DNA of 64,000 nt, taken from positions 62,001 through 126,000 of IMG/VR virus record IMGVR_UViG_3300046513_000348; one strand, 5' to 3'. Numbering within the stretch: position 1 is the stretch's first letter; every line of letters starts with the position of its first letter. This document shows, one piece after another, positions 51,422 through 58,745 of this stretch. The DNA is from a virus. A program made the position numbers and the translations under genes. The notes beneath the pieces were generated by a model. It was not told the DNA's origin, made no database searches, and saw nothing but the letters and a program-made list of their open reading frames with translations.

Positions 51422-51912
51422 TACTTACCTCCGCCCACGGCTTCCTTGATGATGTTGGTGTCCAGATACAGTGTAGCCGTAATCAGCATCACCAGCATAC
51501 GGTTGTTACGCAGCATCATTTCGATGGCTTGGGGGTTCGTGAGACGGTCACGATATTCCTTCGGCATCATCGACAGCTTCTCGTCTTCGTTATCTTGCGT
51601 GAAGAACGATTCGGCGATGTGTTTCACGTAACGATCGTAGTCTTCCTTTTCCAGCACGAAGCGCTGACGGAAAATGGCCGTCAAGGTGAACACCAGGTTG
51701 ATGTGGATCGTGTCCTTGTAGATGAAGTCGATCAGCTGCTCCATCGCTTCTTCAGTGAAGAAGAGCCAGGGCTGGATCATCTGCAGCGTTTCCGCTACGA
51801 ACTTCGCTTCGAACAACTTGTCTTCACCAGAAGCCAGGTGAAAGAAGTAATGGGCAAAGGCCCCGTCGATCGCCTTCTCGGCGACCTTGTTGATTTCGGC
51901 AATTGGTGTCAT
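51421..51912 (-). CDS. Hypothetical helical protein, 163 aa
   Basis: Not recognised. The ATG at 51912 (MTPIAEINK) is preferred to a TTG five codons upstream. All-helical appearance with aromatic clusters (FAHYFFHL, PWLFFTEEAME) and a Met/Leu-rich C-terminal helix (RMLVMLITATLYL) that could be buried or membrane-associated. Partner of the 266-aa gene by coupling. Confidence 0.72.
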   Translation of the reverse strand: MTPIAEINKVAEKAIDGAFAHYFFHLASGEDKLFEAKFVAETLQMIQPWLFFTEEAMEQLIDFIYKDTIHINLVFTLTAIFRQRFVLEKEDYDRYVKHIAESFFTQDNEDEKLSMMPKEYRDRLTNPQAIEMMLRNNRMLVMLITATLYLDTNIIKEAVGGGK

Positions 51913-51940
51913 AAAGAATCCAAACAAAGATAAAGTAAAC

Positions 51941-51964
51941 AGATCGTGGCGTTAGCCACGATCT
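51941..51964 (-). terminator. Terminator after the 227-aa gene
   Basis: 10-bp stem AGATCGTGGC / GCCACGATCT, GTTA loop, minus-strand reading continues GTTTACTTT. Confidence 0.75.
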
Positions 51965-51977
51965 GCTACACGTATGG

Positions 51978-52661
51978 TCAAAGCGTGGTGTCGTAGTGCA
52001 TGCCGATCAGGATGTTGCGCAGCGACTTGGTAGACGTCACCTCACCCGCGTACGGGGACAATGCATCCATCGAAGCGCCGCCGGTCTTGAGAATCTGTTG
52101 ATTCATCAAGCGGTTACCTTTCACGTCACCACCACGCCAGTGCATGAATTCTTCAATCGTGCGAGACAGACCGAAAGCTTTCAGCAGGGACAGCTCGGGA
52201 TAGCTAATCTTCGAGCCTTTGGAATCACCGGTGACCTGACCAGTAAAGTCGTCGATGGAGTGGTTATTTTCAGGGATGGAGATCTTCTCCACCAGAAGCT
52301 GTGCCTGACGCCGCACCGGGAAGGGCAGGATCAGATACGCATTGGGAGTCAGGAACCATTCGCCGGAATCGTCCTGATACCAGATTTGTTGGAAGAATTC
52401 GATGCCGTACTTGGGACCGAGTTCGTGAAGGTTGCGATCGACACTCAGCTTAAACTTGCTGCCAGGCGGATCAACATAAACGAGCGCGCCTTCCTTGCGA
52501 CGCATGCGTTCCATCCAATCATCGAACTGTTTGTCGTTCAAGTACTTGGGACTATTTGGATCGAAGAGCTGTTGATACAGCGCTACGTTTGGATTGCCGG
52601 GTGCGATGGAGTCGATGACACCGAGTATCACCTTCTCCGCCGCTTTTCTGTTTTTCGCCAT
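51978..52661 (-). CDS. Hypothetical protein, 227 aa
   Basis: Not recognised. The ATG at 52661 (MAKNRKAAEK) overlaps the stop of the SLOG gene as TAATG, so coupling fixes the start. Mixed alpha/beta with aromatic-rich segments (GIEFFQQIWYQDD) and no membrane span. Co-expression with the SLOG protein suggests a shared process, but no catalytic motif is seen. Confidence 0.72.
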   Translation of the reverse strand: MAKNRKAAEKVILGVIDSIAPGNPNVALYQQLFDPNSPKYLNDKQFDDWMERMRRKEGALVYVDPPGSKFKLSVDRNLHELGPKYGIEFFQQIWYQDDSGEWFLTPNAYLILPFPVRRQAQLLVEKISIPENNHSIDDFTGQVTGDSKGSKISYPELSLLKAFGLSRTIEEFMHWRGGDVKGNRLMNQQILKTGGASMDALSPYAGEVTSTKSLRNILIGMHYDTTL

Positions 52662-53140
52662 TAACGTTGTTCCTGAGGTACGCGGATAAGACGGATGGTT
52701 ACCTTCTTGTCGTTGCAGCATTCCGCCATGTGCTTGGTGCCAGGGGAATGCCCGTCCCAGAAGCCGAGAGCGTGAGAAGAGACATTGGCCATGTCCTGGT
52801 TACGCATGAAGCCCGCCACGCAGTTGTATTGCTTACCCGCAGCGTTAGTCTTGATACGTGCACCAGGAGCATCGATGTTGTCCCAGTCGGCAGGACACTC
52901 GTGCCAGCGCCAGCCATTCTTTTTACACCATTCGACGATGAGTTTATCCGGGCCATCCGCCATGCCGGACACGAACACCGTGTTCTCTGGAGTAAAGTGA
53001 TTATCGTTAATGAAACCTATCAGGCAAGCCTCGAAGGTTTCGTAGTCGTTGTATTTCCGGCTACCAAAAACGGTACAAACGTTTTTGAACTTACGCAGTT
53101 CGTCACGCCGGATGGGACGAACGGGCTTCCCGTCGCTCAT
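52661..53140 (-). CDS. SLOG-fold nucleotide-binding protein (YAcAr/DUF2493-like), 159 aa
   Basis: Rossmann-like SLOG domain, a fold that binds nucleotides or nucleotide-derived ligands. Seen: VCTVFGSRKYNDY (about 21-33, the G-S-R loop), NTVFVSGMADGPDKLIVEW (~53-71, strand plus G-x-A-x-G-x-D), an Arg-Asn pair in AGFMRNQDM, and LGFWDGHSPGTKHM (~125-138) as the second ligand loop. Several Cys and His are scattered (ECCNDKK). AAGGAT precedes the ATG. Heads a two-gene coupled unit. Such domains occur in phages and in defence or signalling systems; the ligand is unknown. Confidence 0.78.
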   Translation of the reverse strand: MSDGKPVRPIRRDELRKFKNVCTVFGSRKYNDYETFEACLIGFINDNHFTPENTVFVSGMADGPDKLIVEWCKKNGWRWHECPADWDNIDAPGARIKTNAAGKQYNCVAGFMRNQDMANVSSHALGFWDGHSPGTKHMAECCNDKKVTIRLIRVPQEQR

Positions 53141-53161
53141 GATTCCGCTATCCTTATTGAG

Positions 53162-53196
53162 GCCCGATAATTGAGCGAGTGCTCATCTTATCGGGC
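53162..53196 (-). promoter_or_regulatory. Stem-loop in the leader of the SLOG operon
   Basis: Minus-strand GCCCGATAA / TTATCGGGC outer stem with an inner TGAGC / GCTCA stem, 22 nt upstream of the SLOG ATG. It lacks a T tract, unlike the true terminator just before it, so it may be a leader element or RNA stabiliser. Confidence 0.45.
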
Positions 53197-53201
53197 TAAA
53201 A

Positions 53202-53225
53202 GGAGAGCGATCTTTCACGCTCTCC
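53202..53225 (-). terminator. Terminator after the RecA-like gene
   Basis: 8-bp stem GGAGAGCG / CGCTCTCC, followed on the minus strand by TTTTAG. Six nucleotides past the stop codon. Confidence 0.8.
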
Positions 53226-53230
53226 GGTGT

Positions 53231-54637
53231 TTACATCCAGTACGGTTTGTACTTGTCCAGTCGCATACGCAGCAGGTCCAGGGTCGACAGGAATTTGATT
53301 GGGTGTTCGTCGTTGTTCAGAGTCCACCATCCACGGGTACCGCCCAGGATCATGTCCCAGTCGTAACCCTTCTCTTTGATACCGCTGAACAGCTCTTGCG
53401 GAGTGCACAGCAGGCCTTGGTTGCGAAGCTCGGGCATCAGACGACTCATCTGCATGAGTTCCATCGTGATGTTCAGAGCGCGTTGCAGCATCGGATCGCT
53501 GTCGATCTTCGAACGAACCTTCGTACGCGACAGCTTGGCGTCAGGACGCAGCGTCAGGTAGTAGTTCGTATCGTTACCTTCGAGACCGAAAGAATCCGGG
53601 TGATCCCACAGATTATAGAATTCGGTCATTGCTGGCAGAACGCCATGCTTCTGCGACACCACCAGGCGAATCGGTACACCCGACGGGCCGGACTTGCCGC
53701 GCAGTTCGACCGCATGCAAGACATTCAGGTCGGTGTCGCCTTCGGCTTTATCGAATTCGTCGCGTGGGAACAGCGGCAACTTGGTCTGCTTGTGGATCAG
53801 CTTCTCCAGGTTGTAGAACTGGAGGATCGAGTTCATGATGTAGGTGAACTTGTCGGTCACACCCTTCATCTTGACGTTGCCCTGAATGTTGGACAACTTC
53901 TTCTTCTCGGGGTTGTACTGGTCCATGTTGAAGATCGGGCCGACCTGTGCCGTCATGGAATAGTAATGCGACGCCTTATGCAGCAAAGGCGGGAACTCGG
54001 ACAGCAGACGCAGCTTCTGGATACCCTGCTTCATGAACATGGTCTCGGCACCTTTGCCGCCCAGTTCGATGTCGTCGTTCATCTTGGCGACGTCTTTGGT
54101 CACGAAGTCGGTGAACGAGTCCAGGCCGCCGAAAGTCGGAATGATCATGTCCATCAGCTCTTTGGTACCGAGCTTCAGGAAAGGCAGCAGCGCGCGGTAT
54201 TCCTTCTTCTTGCCGAGCTCGATCTTCTGCTCGAGGAATTCCTTGGTCTGGTCGTAGTACTCGTCGCCGGTGTATTGCTTGCGCGAGGTCACGATGAAGC
54301 GTTCGGATTCGATCGGATCGATACCATCGAACTCAGGGAGTTGGAGCGCGAGGTCGCCAACACGAGTGCCCTGTGTGTTCATTTCGGTTTCGTACATCGA
54401 ACCAGTCGACTGCGCGTGAATGCGATACATCGCCCGCAGGTTTTTGTACAGCATGGTGGTGGTCTTGAACAGGTTACCACCGCCGACGTAACCGCTCAAC
54501 ATGGCGTGTCCGCCATTCAGAACAGCTTCGTCATGCTGGCCGTAATACCAACGACCGGTGATAATATCCAGGCCGGCGCCGACGTTGACCATCGGTGCGA
54601 GGTGCTCTGCTTTTTGATACGGTTGTTTAAACAACAT
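53231..54637 (-). CDS. RecA/UvsX-like P-loop ATPase, 468 aa
   Basis: Probable recombination or helicase-type ATPase. The P-loop is GYVGGGNLFKTT (49-60), a degenerate Walker A of the kind seen in UvsX/DnaB-like phage proteins. The rest has mixed alpha/beta with LLPFLKLG (~150) and a basic middle. The ATG at 54637 (MLFKQPYQK) has GGAGAG; a TTG five codons earlier is rejected. Residues after 60 lack an obvious canonical Walker B, so the exact family is uncertain. Single-gene unit, divergent from the 292-aa gene across 112 nt that hold an inverted repeat. Confidence 0.6.
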   Translation of the reverse strand: MLFKQPYQKAEHLAPMVNVGAGLDIITGRWYYGQHDEAVLNGGHAMLSGYVGGGNLFKTTTMLYKNLRAMYRIHAQSTGSMYETEMNTQGTRVGDLALQLPEFDGIDPIESERFIVTSRKQYTGDEYYDQTKEFLEQKIELGKKKEYRALLPFLKLGTKELMDMIIPTFGGLDSFTDFVTKDVAKMNDDIELGGKGAETMFMKQGIQKLRLLSEFPPLLHKASHYYSMTAQVGPIFNMDQYNPEKKKLSNIQGNVKMKGVTDKFTYIMNSILQFYNLEKLIHKQTKLPLFPRDEFDKAEGDTDLNVLHAVELRGKSGPSGVPIRLVVSQKHGVLPAMTEFYNLWDHPDSFGLEGNDTNYYLTLRPDAKLSRTKVRSKIDSDPMLQRALNITMELMQMSRLMPELRNQGLLCTPQELFSGIKEKGYDWDMILGGTRGWWTLNNDEHPIKFLSTLDLLRMRLDKYKPYWM

Positions 54638-54674
54638 ATGAATGCTCTCCAATCATTTGAAACGAAGAATGCGT

Positions 54675-54718
54675 GAGTCAAACTATGGGTTTATTCGTTA
54701 AAAATTATAGTTTGACTC
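54675..54718. repeat. Perfect 12-bp inverted repeat in the divergent promoter region
   Basis: GAGTCAAACTAT / ATAGTTTGACTC with a 20-nt spacer. It contains TATG (54684-54687) and a TTGACT sequence, and lies between the RecA-like gene and the plus-strand 292-aa gene. Candidate operator or double promoter site. Confidence 0.6.
54684..54703 (+). promoter_or_regulatory. TATG element, candidate late promoter of the 292-aa gene
   Basis: TATGGGTTTATTCGTTAAAA, 63 nt before the ATG at 54750, sharing the TATG then GTTTATT layout with the elements at 23940 and 44934. Confidence 0.38.
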
Positions 54719-54749
54719 TTGTTTACTTGTCTAACCGTGAGACTTAAAA

Positions 54750-55628
54750 ATGGATAACGTCTTTGGCGCCCAGCACTTTTCTGACCGTGACCCGGAACAG
54801 AACCTGATTCAAATGAACGCTCTGTTCATGGATCTCATCACCCAATCGGCAACGGCTGACTGCCAGAGCTTCCCCCTGAAGGAGCATTTCGCTGACTTCT
54901 ACATGAAGGCCCGCTTCTCGATCGAGAACACCTTCGACAAACTCATGTCGGTCTCCCCGATCGAATTGCGTCCCTACGGCATCTTCCAGCGCTTCGTCAA
55001 CTCGATGCCTTACTCGGACACGATGCAATACCGTGCCGAAGTTCCTGAAGGCCTGCGGGTGACCTATCTGGATTACCTGGAAGTCCTGATTCCTGCCCAG
55101 CAGCGTGCCAACAAGATCATCGCGGACGTGATCGATCCGTTCACCAAGTTCGTCGGCAAAATGATCAGCGATGAGATCTACCGCAATCAGGTCGGCCACG
55201 AGATCAAGGAATTCAAGAAGCTCGAACCGGAATATCAGAAGACCATCAAGGACTTCAGTAACTGCTTCGGCAAGAACGACTACCACTCCTCGGCAGCTTT
55301 CGGCGAAGTCGTCAAGCGCTCGAATGATTGGCGTGTCGTGTTCGAGAATACTTTCGAACTGCGCGACTACTACAGGGAATTCCCGCACAAGGAAATCTCC
55401 GCGAAGCTGAACCGCCTGTACGAAATGCTCGACACCCTGATCGACCAGGTCAAGCTCGACCATTACGCCGCAGTCGAAAAGAACGTGACCCAGCTGCTCT
55501 CGACCGGCATGTATCACATCGCCAAAGAGATCGAACTGGCTGCCCTGACGACCTTCCGTACGAAGACCTTCATCACGGCAATCAACACCACGATCATGAA
55601 CATCGAGGAAATGGCTTACGCAACTTAA
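54750..55628 (+). CDS. Hypothetical protein, 292 aa
   Basis: Not recognised. Helical, acidic and aromatic-rich, no membrane span, with long helices in the second half (KLNRLYEMLDTLIDQVKLD). C-ending codons as in sheath and tube suggest strong late expression. Single-gene plus-strand unit that ends in a perfect palindromic terminator. A structural role is likely but not shown. Confidence 0.75.
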   Translation: MDNVFGAQHFSDRDPEQNLIQMNALFMDLITQSATADCQSFPLKEHFADFYMKARFSIENTFDKLMSVSPIELRPYGIFQRFVNSMPYSDTMQYRAEVPEGLRVTYLDYLEVLIPAQQRANKIIADVIDPFTKFVGKMISDEIYRNQVGHEIKEFKKLEPEYQKTIKDFSNCFGKNDYHSSAAFGEVVKRSNDWRVVFENTFELRDYYREFPHKEISAKLNRLYEMLDTLIDQVKLDHYAAVEKNVTQLLSTGMYHIAKEIELAALTTFRTKTFITAINTTIMNIEEMAYAT

Positions 55629-55655
55629 GCCAAAAAAAATCATAGCGGCATACTA

Positions 55656-55685
55656 CTCTACCAGTCCCCTAGGGGACTGGTAGAG
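55656..55685. terminator. Perfect 30-nt palindromic terminator
   Basis: CTCTACCAGTCCCCT and its exact reverse complement with no spacer, between converging genes. Forms a stem with a minimal loop. Confidence 0.78.
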
Positions 55686-55700
55686 GCTTATGCTGTTGCA

Positions 55701-56120
55701 TTAAGGCATTACGAACAGTTCATCTTTCTTCACGAGCAGCTCGCGTACGTCTTCGACGATCTTCTTCGTCTGTCCGTAAACAAGCCAGCAGGGCATCAAT
55801 ACAACGATCTGTCTTGCCATCCGTGTGAGTTCCTGATCGGTGAGTTCAGAGCTCAGGCGAATGGGGCATACCAGATTTTCGATCGGACGGTTGGACCAGA
55901 TCTTATCGTTGTAGGCGAGCGGTAAGGCCACCGCGTCAGGGTCCTTGCACAAGTCGAACTTCTCTTGCAGGCGAAGTCGGGTCGTCCTGTCTAATTCTGC
56001 CTGACCGGAAACCTTCCCGGACAAAGATGACAGGAACACGAGACGTTTGGTGCGCCGGGGGAGTATATGAAAGAGGACCCTCAGCGCTCTGGAACGGAAT
56101 CTCTTGTTGGGTTGGTTCAT
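55701..56120 (-). CDS. Hypothetical basic protein, 139 aa
   Basis: Not recognised. Very basic N-terminal 25 residues (NKRFRSRALRVLFHILPRRTKR), then an alpha/beta segment with ELTRMARQIVVLMPCWLVYG and a charged helical end. Lies 33 nt after the RNase H gene on the same strand; the start has no strong ribosome-binding site. Confidence 0.65.
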   Translation of the reverse strand: MNQPNKRFRSRALRVLFHILPRRTKRLVFLSSLSGKVSGQAELDRTTRLRLQEKFDLCKDPDAVALPLAYNDKIWSNRPIENLVCPIRLSSELTDQELTRMARQIVVLMPCWLVYGQTKKIVEDVRELLVKKDELFVMP

Positions 56121-56153
56121 GTCGTAAAACGTTTGAACGAAAAGTTAATCATC

Positions 56154-57734
56154 TTACTTGGCCTTTTTCTTACCCGCTTTGTTCAAGCGGAGATTGGAGT
56201 AGTAACCACAGTAAGCCCCGACGTCATCATTACTTTGGATAACGGTGAAGTAGCGGAAGACACCCGGCGATTCTTCCCACGACAGCATCGTGACTTTCGG
56301 CACCGATTCTTCAACACGCTTCAGGCCATTGCGATCGGGAAGATCGATGCCGAAGGTGAGAATCGTTGGGAGGACGTGCTCGACGCCATTCGAATCGCGG
56401 AAATTAGCGTCAACAGAGATCGAAGCTACCCCAGGCTTGATCGACGCTAAAAGCTTCGCTACGTGTACGTCCTGCTTCTTCTTCTGGATCACGGACGCTT
56501 CATATAAATGAGGCGTAAGATCGGTAATCGTGAAGCGTTTTGCTTCGTCTTTACCATCCAGGAAGTCGTTCATCCACATGGCAACGTTGTTCATTGCCAT
56601 GACCGCTTCAAGGGCCTTCTTGGGCGGTTCGATGACTTCGGTGACGATCTGTTTATCAGCCGATACCATGCTGTTGCTGTGGCTCACGGGCTGGTAGACC
56701 GAGAAGGTTCCGTATTCCGTGAACTGCTTGAAGACCATCGGCTTGAAGAAGGTGCTCAGGTGAGCGACCACCATCTCGTTTGCTTGTTCGCCGTTCTCGC
56801 AGTGGAACTCGATCAGCTTCTCGATGGACTCGATTGGCTGTGCAAGTTTCAGCACGGAGTACGACGTATCGGACAGGCGCTTGCCGAACAGGCCCAGGTC
56901 CTTGTCTACTGCACCCATGTAGTAGGTGCCGGGAACGTGATTCGAATGATCACCGTTGAAGAACAGCTTCTGATGGACCATGAGCGGATGCTTGTCCACT
57001 TCGCCCATCTTCCAATAGCCAGTTGCTTCCGAACGCTTGATGATGGGTTCTTTCATGCCAGCAACGGTCATGTTCTTGCCCAGGTTCGCGTTCATGTCGG
57101 CCATGACGTTACCCATGAAGATCGAATGACCCTTCAGCCACGAAGCGTGGATGTTAAAGTCTTTCATCTCGTTCTTCAGACGCCAGGCACGTTTCCACAG
57201 CTCGACGTTCTTGATGGTCTGGCCATCGCGACGGCACCAGTTGTTCTTTGCCCACAGCGGCAGCACTTTGTTCCAGCCATCGAGCGTGTATTCGCTATCC
57301 GCATAGATTTGGATTGTGCGAATGTTTTCACGCTGGCAGTATTCCAGCGCCATGATGAGAGCGCAGAGCTCGGCCACGTTGTTGGTGGTACGCAGGCCAG
57401 GTTCGTCGATTGGTGCAGGACCGAAGCCGTCCAGATAGAACAGCGGAGTTACTTCCTGGGCTTCCATGAAACGATCGAGAATGCTGATCGTCTCTTCGTT
57501 CATGTAACGCTCGTCCAGGCTTTCGTAAGGGTTCCCACCCTTACGATGAGCGTCCAGCATCGTCTTCTCGACGTAGCCTTCATTGGTTACGTAGTAGTCG
57601 GCGTTGCCGCTACCTTTCTTGGGCGCCTCCAGCGAATACGCATAGCCGTGGAATCCCCAACCACCGTCACCGGGATTAGGAACGCACGAACCATCCGTAT
57701 GCAGGATGATCGCATCGATTTTTTGTTCACTCAT
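56154..57734 (-). CDS. RNase H with large C-terminal extension, 526 aa
   Basis: Ribonuclease H type I domain that cleaves RNA in RNA-DNA hybrids, used for primer removal. Catalytic set: D14 in HTDGSCVPNPG, E122 in TTNNVAELCALI, D146 in IYADSEYT, D213 in GNVMADMN, with H203 in WLKGHS. Between D14 and E122 there is an insertion of ~70 residues compared with bacterial RNase HI, and ~300 residues after the domain have no family I recognise (aromatic, alpha/beta). Single start ATG at 57734. The extension could bind DNA or another replication protein. Confidence 0.87.
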   Translation of the reverse strand: MSEQKIDAIILHTDGSCVPNPGDGGWGFHGYAYSLEAPKKGSGNADYYVTNEGYVEKTMLDAHRKGGNPYESLDERYMNEETISILDRFMEAQEVTPLFYLDGFGPAPIDEPGLRTTNNVAELCALIMALEYCQRENIRTIQIYADSEYTLDGWNKVLPLWAKNNWCRRDGQTIKNVELWKRAWRLKNEMKDFNIHASWLKGHSIFMGNVMADMNANLGKNMTVAGMKEPIIKRSEATGYWKMGEVDKHPLMVHQKLFFNGDHSNHVPGTYYMGAVDKDLGLFGKRLSDTSYSVLKLAQPIESIEKLIEFHCENGEQANEMVVAHLSTFFKPMVFKQFTEYGTFSVYQPVSHSNSMVSADKQIVTEVIEPPKKALEAVMAMNNVAMWMNDFLDGKDEAKRFTITDLTPHLYEASVIQKKKQDVHVAKLLASIKPGVASISVDANFRDSNGVEHVLPTILTFGIDLPDRNGLKRVEESVPKVTMLSWEESPGVFRYFTVIQSNDDVGAYCGYYSNLRLNKAGKKKAK

Positions 57735-57789
57735 TTTGAAGTCCGTTGTAATAGGCCATTGACAATGAATAGGTGTCAGGCCTAAGTTT

Positions 57790-58107
57790 TTATCGACAGT
57801 CTTCTACGAGACGTCGTGTTTTCAGAATAACACCTTCAACCACATCGATGTGTTTCTCGAGATCGTCGATATGCTTCTTGATGCGCTTGTCCATTTCTGC
57901 TTCGCTAAGATCCTTCAGTTCTTCCGCCTTCAGTTTCGGACGGTTAGGATATCGAGGCATGTTTTCTTTAGTGCACATGTCAATGACATACGCATGGTTC
58001 TTCTTAACAATGATATATTGTTCTATTTCCTTGGGCTCTTCTTTTCGTGGAACGTACATGCACGAGGTCAAAAGGAGCAGGACGATGAAAACGATTAGTT
58101 TCTTCAT
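57790..58107 (-). CDS. Putative outer-membrane lipoprotein (o-spanin candidate), 105 aa
   Basis: Starts at the ATG at 58107 with a short lipoprotein signal MKKLIVFIVLLLLTSCMYV, lipobox LTSC, predicted lipidated Cys at residue 16. The mature part is charged, with a C-terminal coiled coil (MDKRIKKHIDDLEKHIDVVE) and two later Cys. A longer frame from 58170 has no support. Sits 60 nt after the membrane protein below; together they match the paired inner- and outer-membrane spanins that fuse the two membranes at lysis. Identification is from topology only. Confidence 0.65.
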   Translation of the reverse strand: MKKLIVFIVLLLLTSCMYVPRKEEPKEIEQYIIVKKNHAYVIDMCTKENMPRYPNRPKLKAEELKDLSEAEMDKRIKKHIDDLEKHIDVVEGVILKTRRLVEDCR

Positions 58108-58166
58108 TACGAGGTATCCAGCAAAAGCGAATGTAAGGGGAAGGCCACGATTAGCCTCCCCCTTCG

Positions 58167-58634
58167 TCATTCTTCGTATTTACTAAAGAAGTCCATGTAG
58201 GCCTTCTTTCTGTCGTTCTTGTCTTCCGGAATCTTTTCAGGGACGGCAGGAAGCTTCTTTGGACGGTGCCTCTTCTGAGGCTTTTTAGTTTCTGGGACTT
58301 CTGGAGCAGGTGGGTCCGCTTTAGGCGGCTCTGGGCGCTTGACCTCCACCGGAGGATCGGGCTTCTTCACTGCTGCTTCGAGTTCCTTAATTCTCTTCTC
58401 CAGTCGTTGCACATTAACTGCATCGACGGACTTCTCTAGTTTGATGTGTTCTTGTGACAGTTGGTAAAATCTTGGGATGATCAGGAAGAGCGAAAAGATC
58501 AATCCAGAGACAAAGAAGAGCAAGAACACCTTCTTCTTCTGAGTCCTCATCCCCTCTTTCAGAGATAACCCGCCTAAGACCAGTTCTTTAAGGAAAGGCC
58601 AAACGAGCCGAAAGATGTACATTGCTGCAGACAT
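58167..58634 (-). CDS. Putative inner-membrane spanin-like protein, 155 aa
   Basis: Short N-terminal amphipathic segment (RLVWPFLKELVLGG), one membrane span (about 35-54, VFLLFFVSGLIFSLFLIIP), then a coiled-coil segment (EKSVDAVNVQRLEKRIKELE) and a long Pro/Lys-rich stretch ending in a charged helix. This N-in, C-periplasm design with coiled coil and proline-rich linker suits an i-spanin. Adjacent downstream gene encodes the lipoprotein partner. No sequence family is named. Confidence 0.62.
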   Translation of the reverse strand: MSAAMYIFRLVWPFLKELVLGGLSLKEGMRTQKKKVFLLFFVSGLIFSLFLIIPRFYQLSQEHIKLEKSVDAVNVQRLEKRIKELEAAVKKPDPPVEVKRPEPPKADPPAPEVPETKKPQKRHRPKKLPAVPEKIPEDKNDRKKAYMDFFSKYEE

Positions 58635-58656
58635 GCAGAGGACCTCTTATCAATTT

Positions 58657-58660
58657 TATG
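58657..58660 (+). promoter_or_regulatory. TATG element, candidate late promoter of the 433-aa gene
   Basis: TTTTATGACGGTTCTGTG, 86 nt before the ATG at 58746. The intervening DNA has a short CCACC-type hairpin and A/T tracts but no gene. Confidence 0.3.
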
Positions 58661-58745
58661 ACGGTTCTGTGTTCCTCATGTATTTTACCACCAAGTGGTG
58701 GGAAAAATAAAACTTTTTTAACAGATTTATTTTACCAGGCGTGCC

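Noticed and set aside
53171-54676. 501-codon plus-strand ORF opposite the RecA-like gene
   Set aside because: Antisense shadow with His/Arg/Val/Gln-biased composition.
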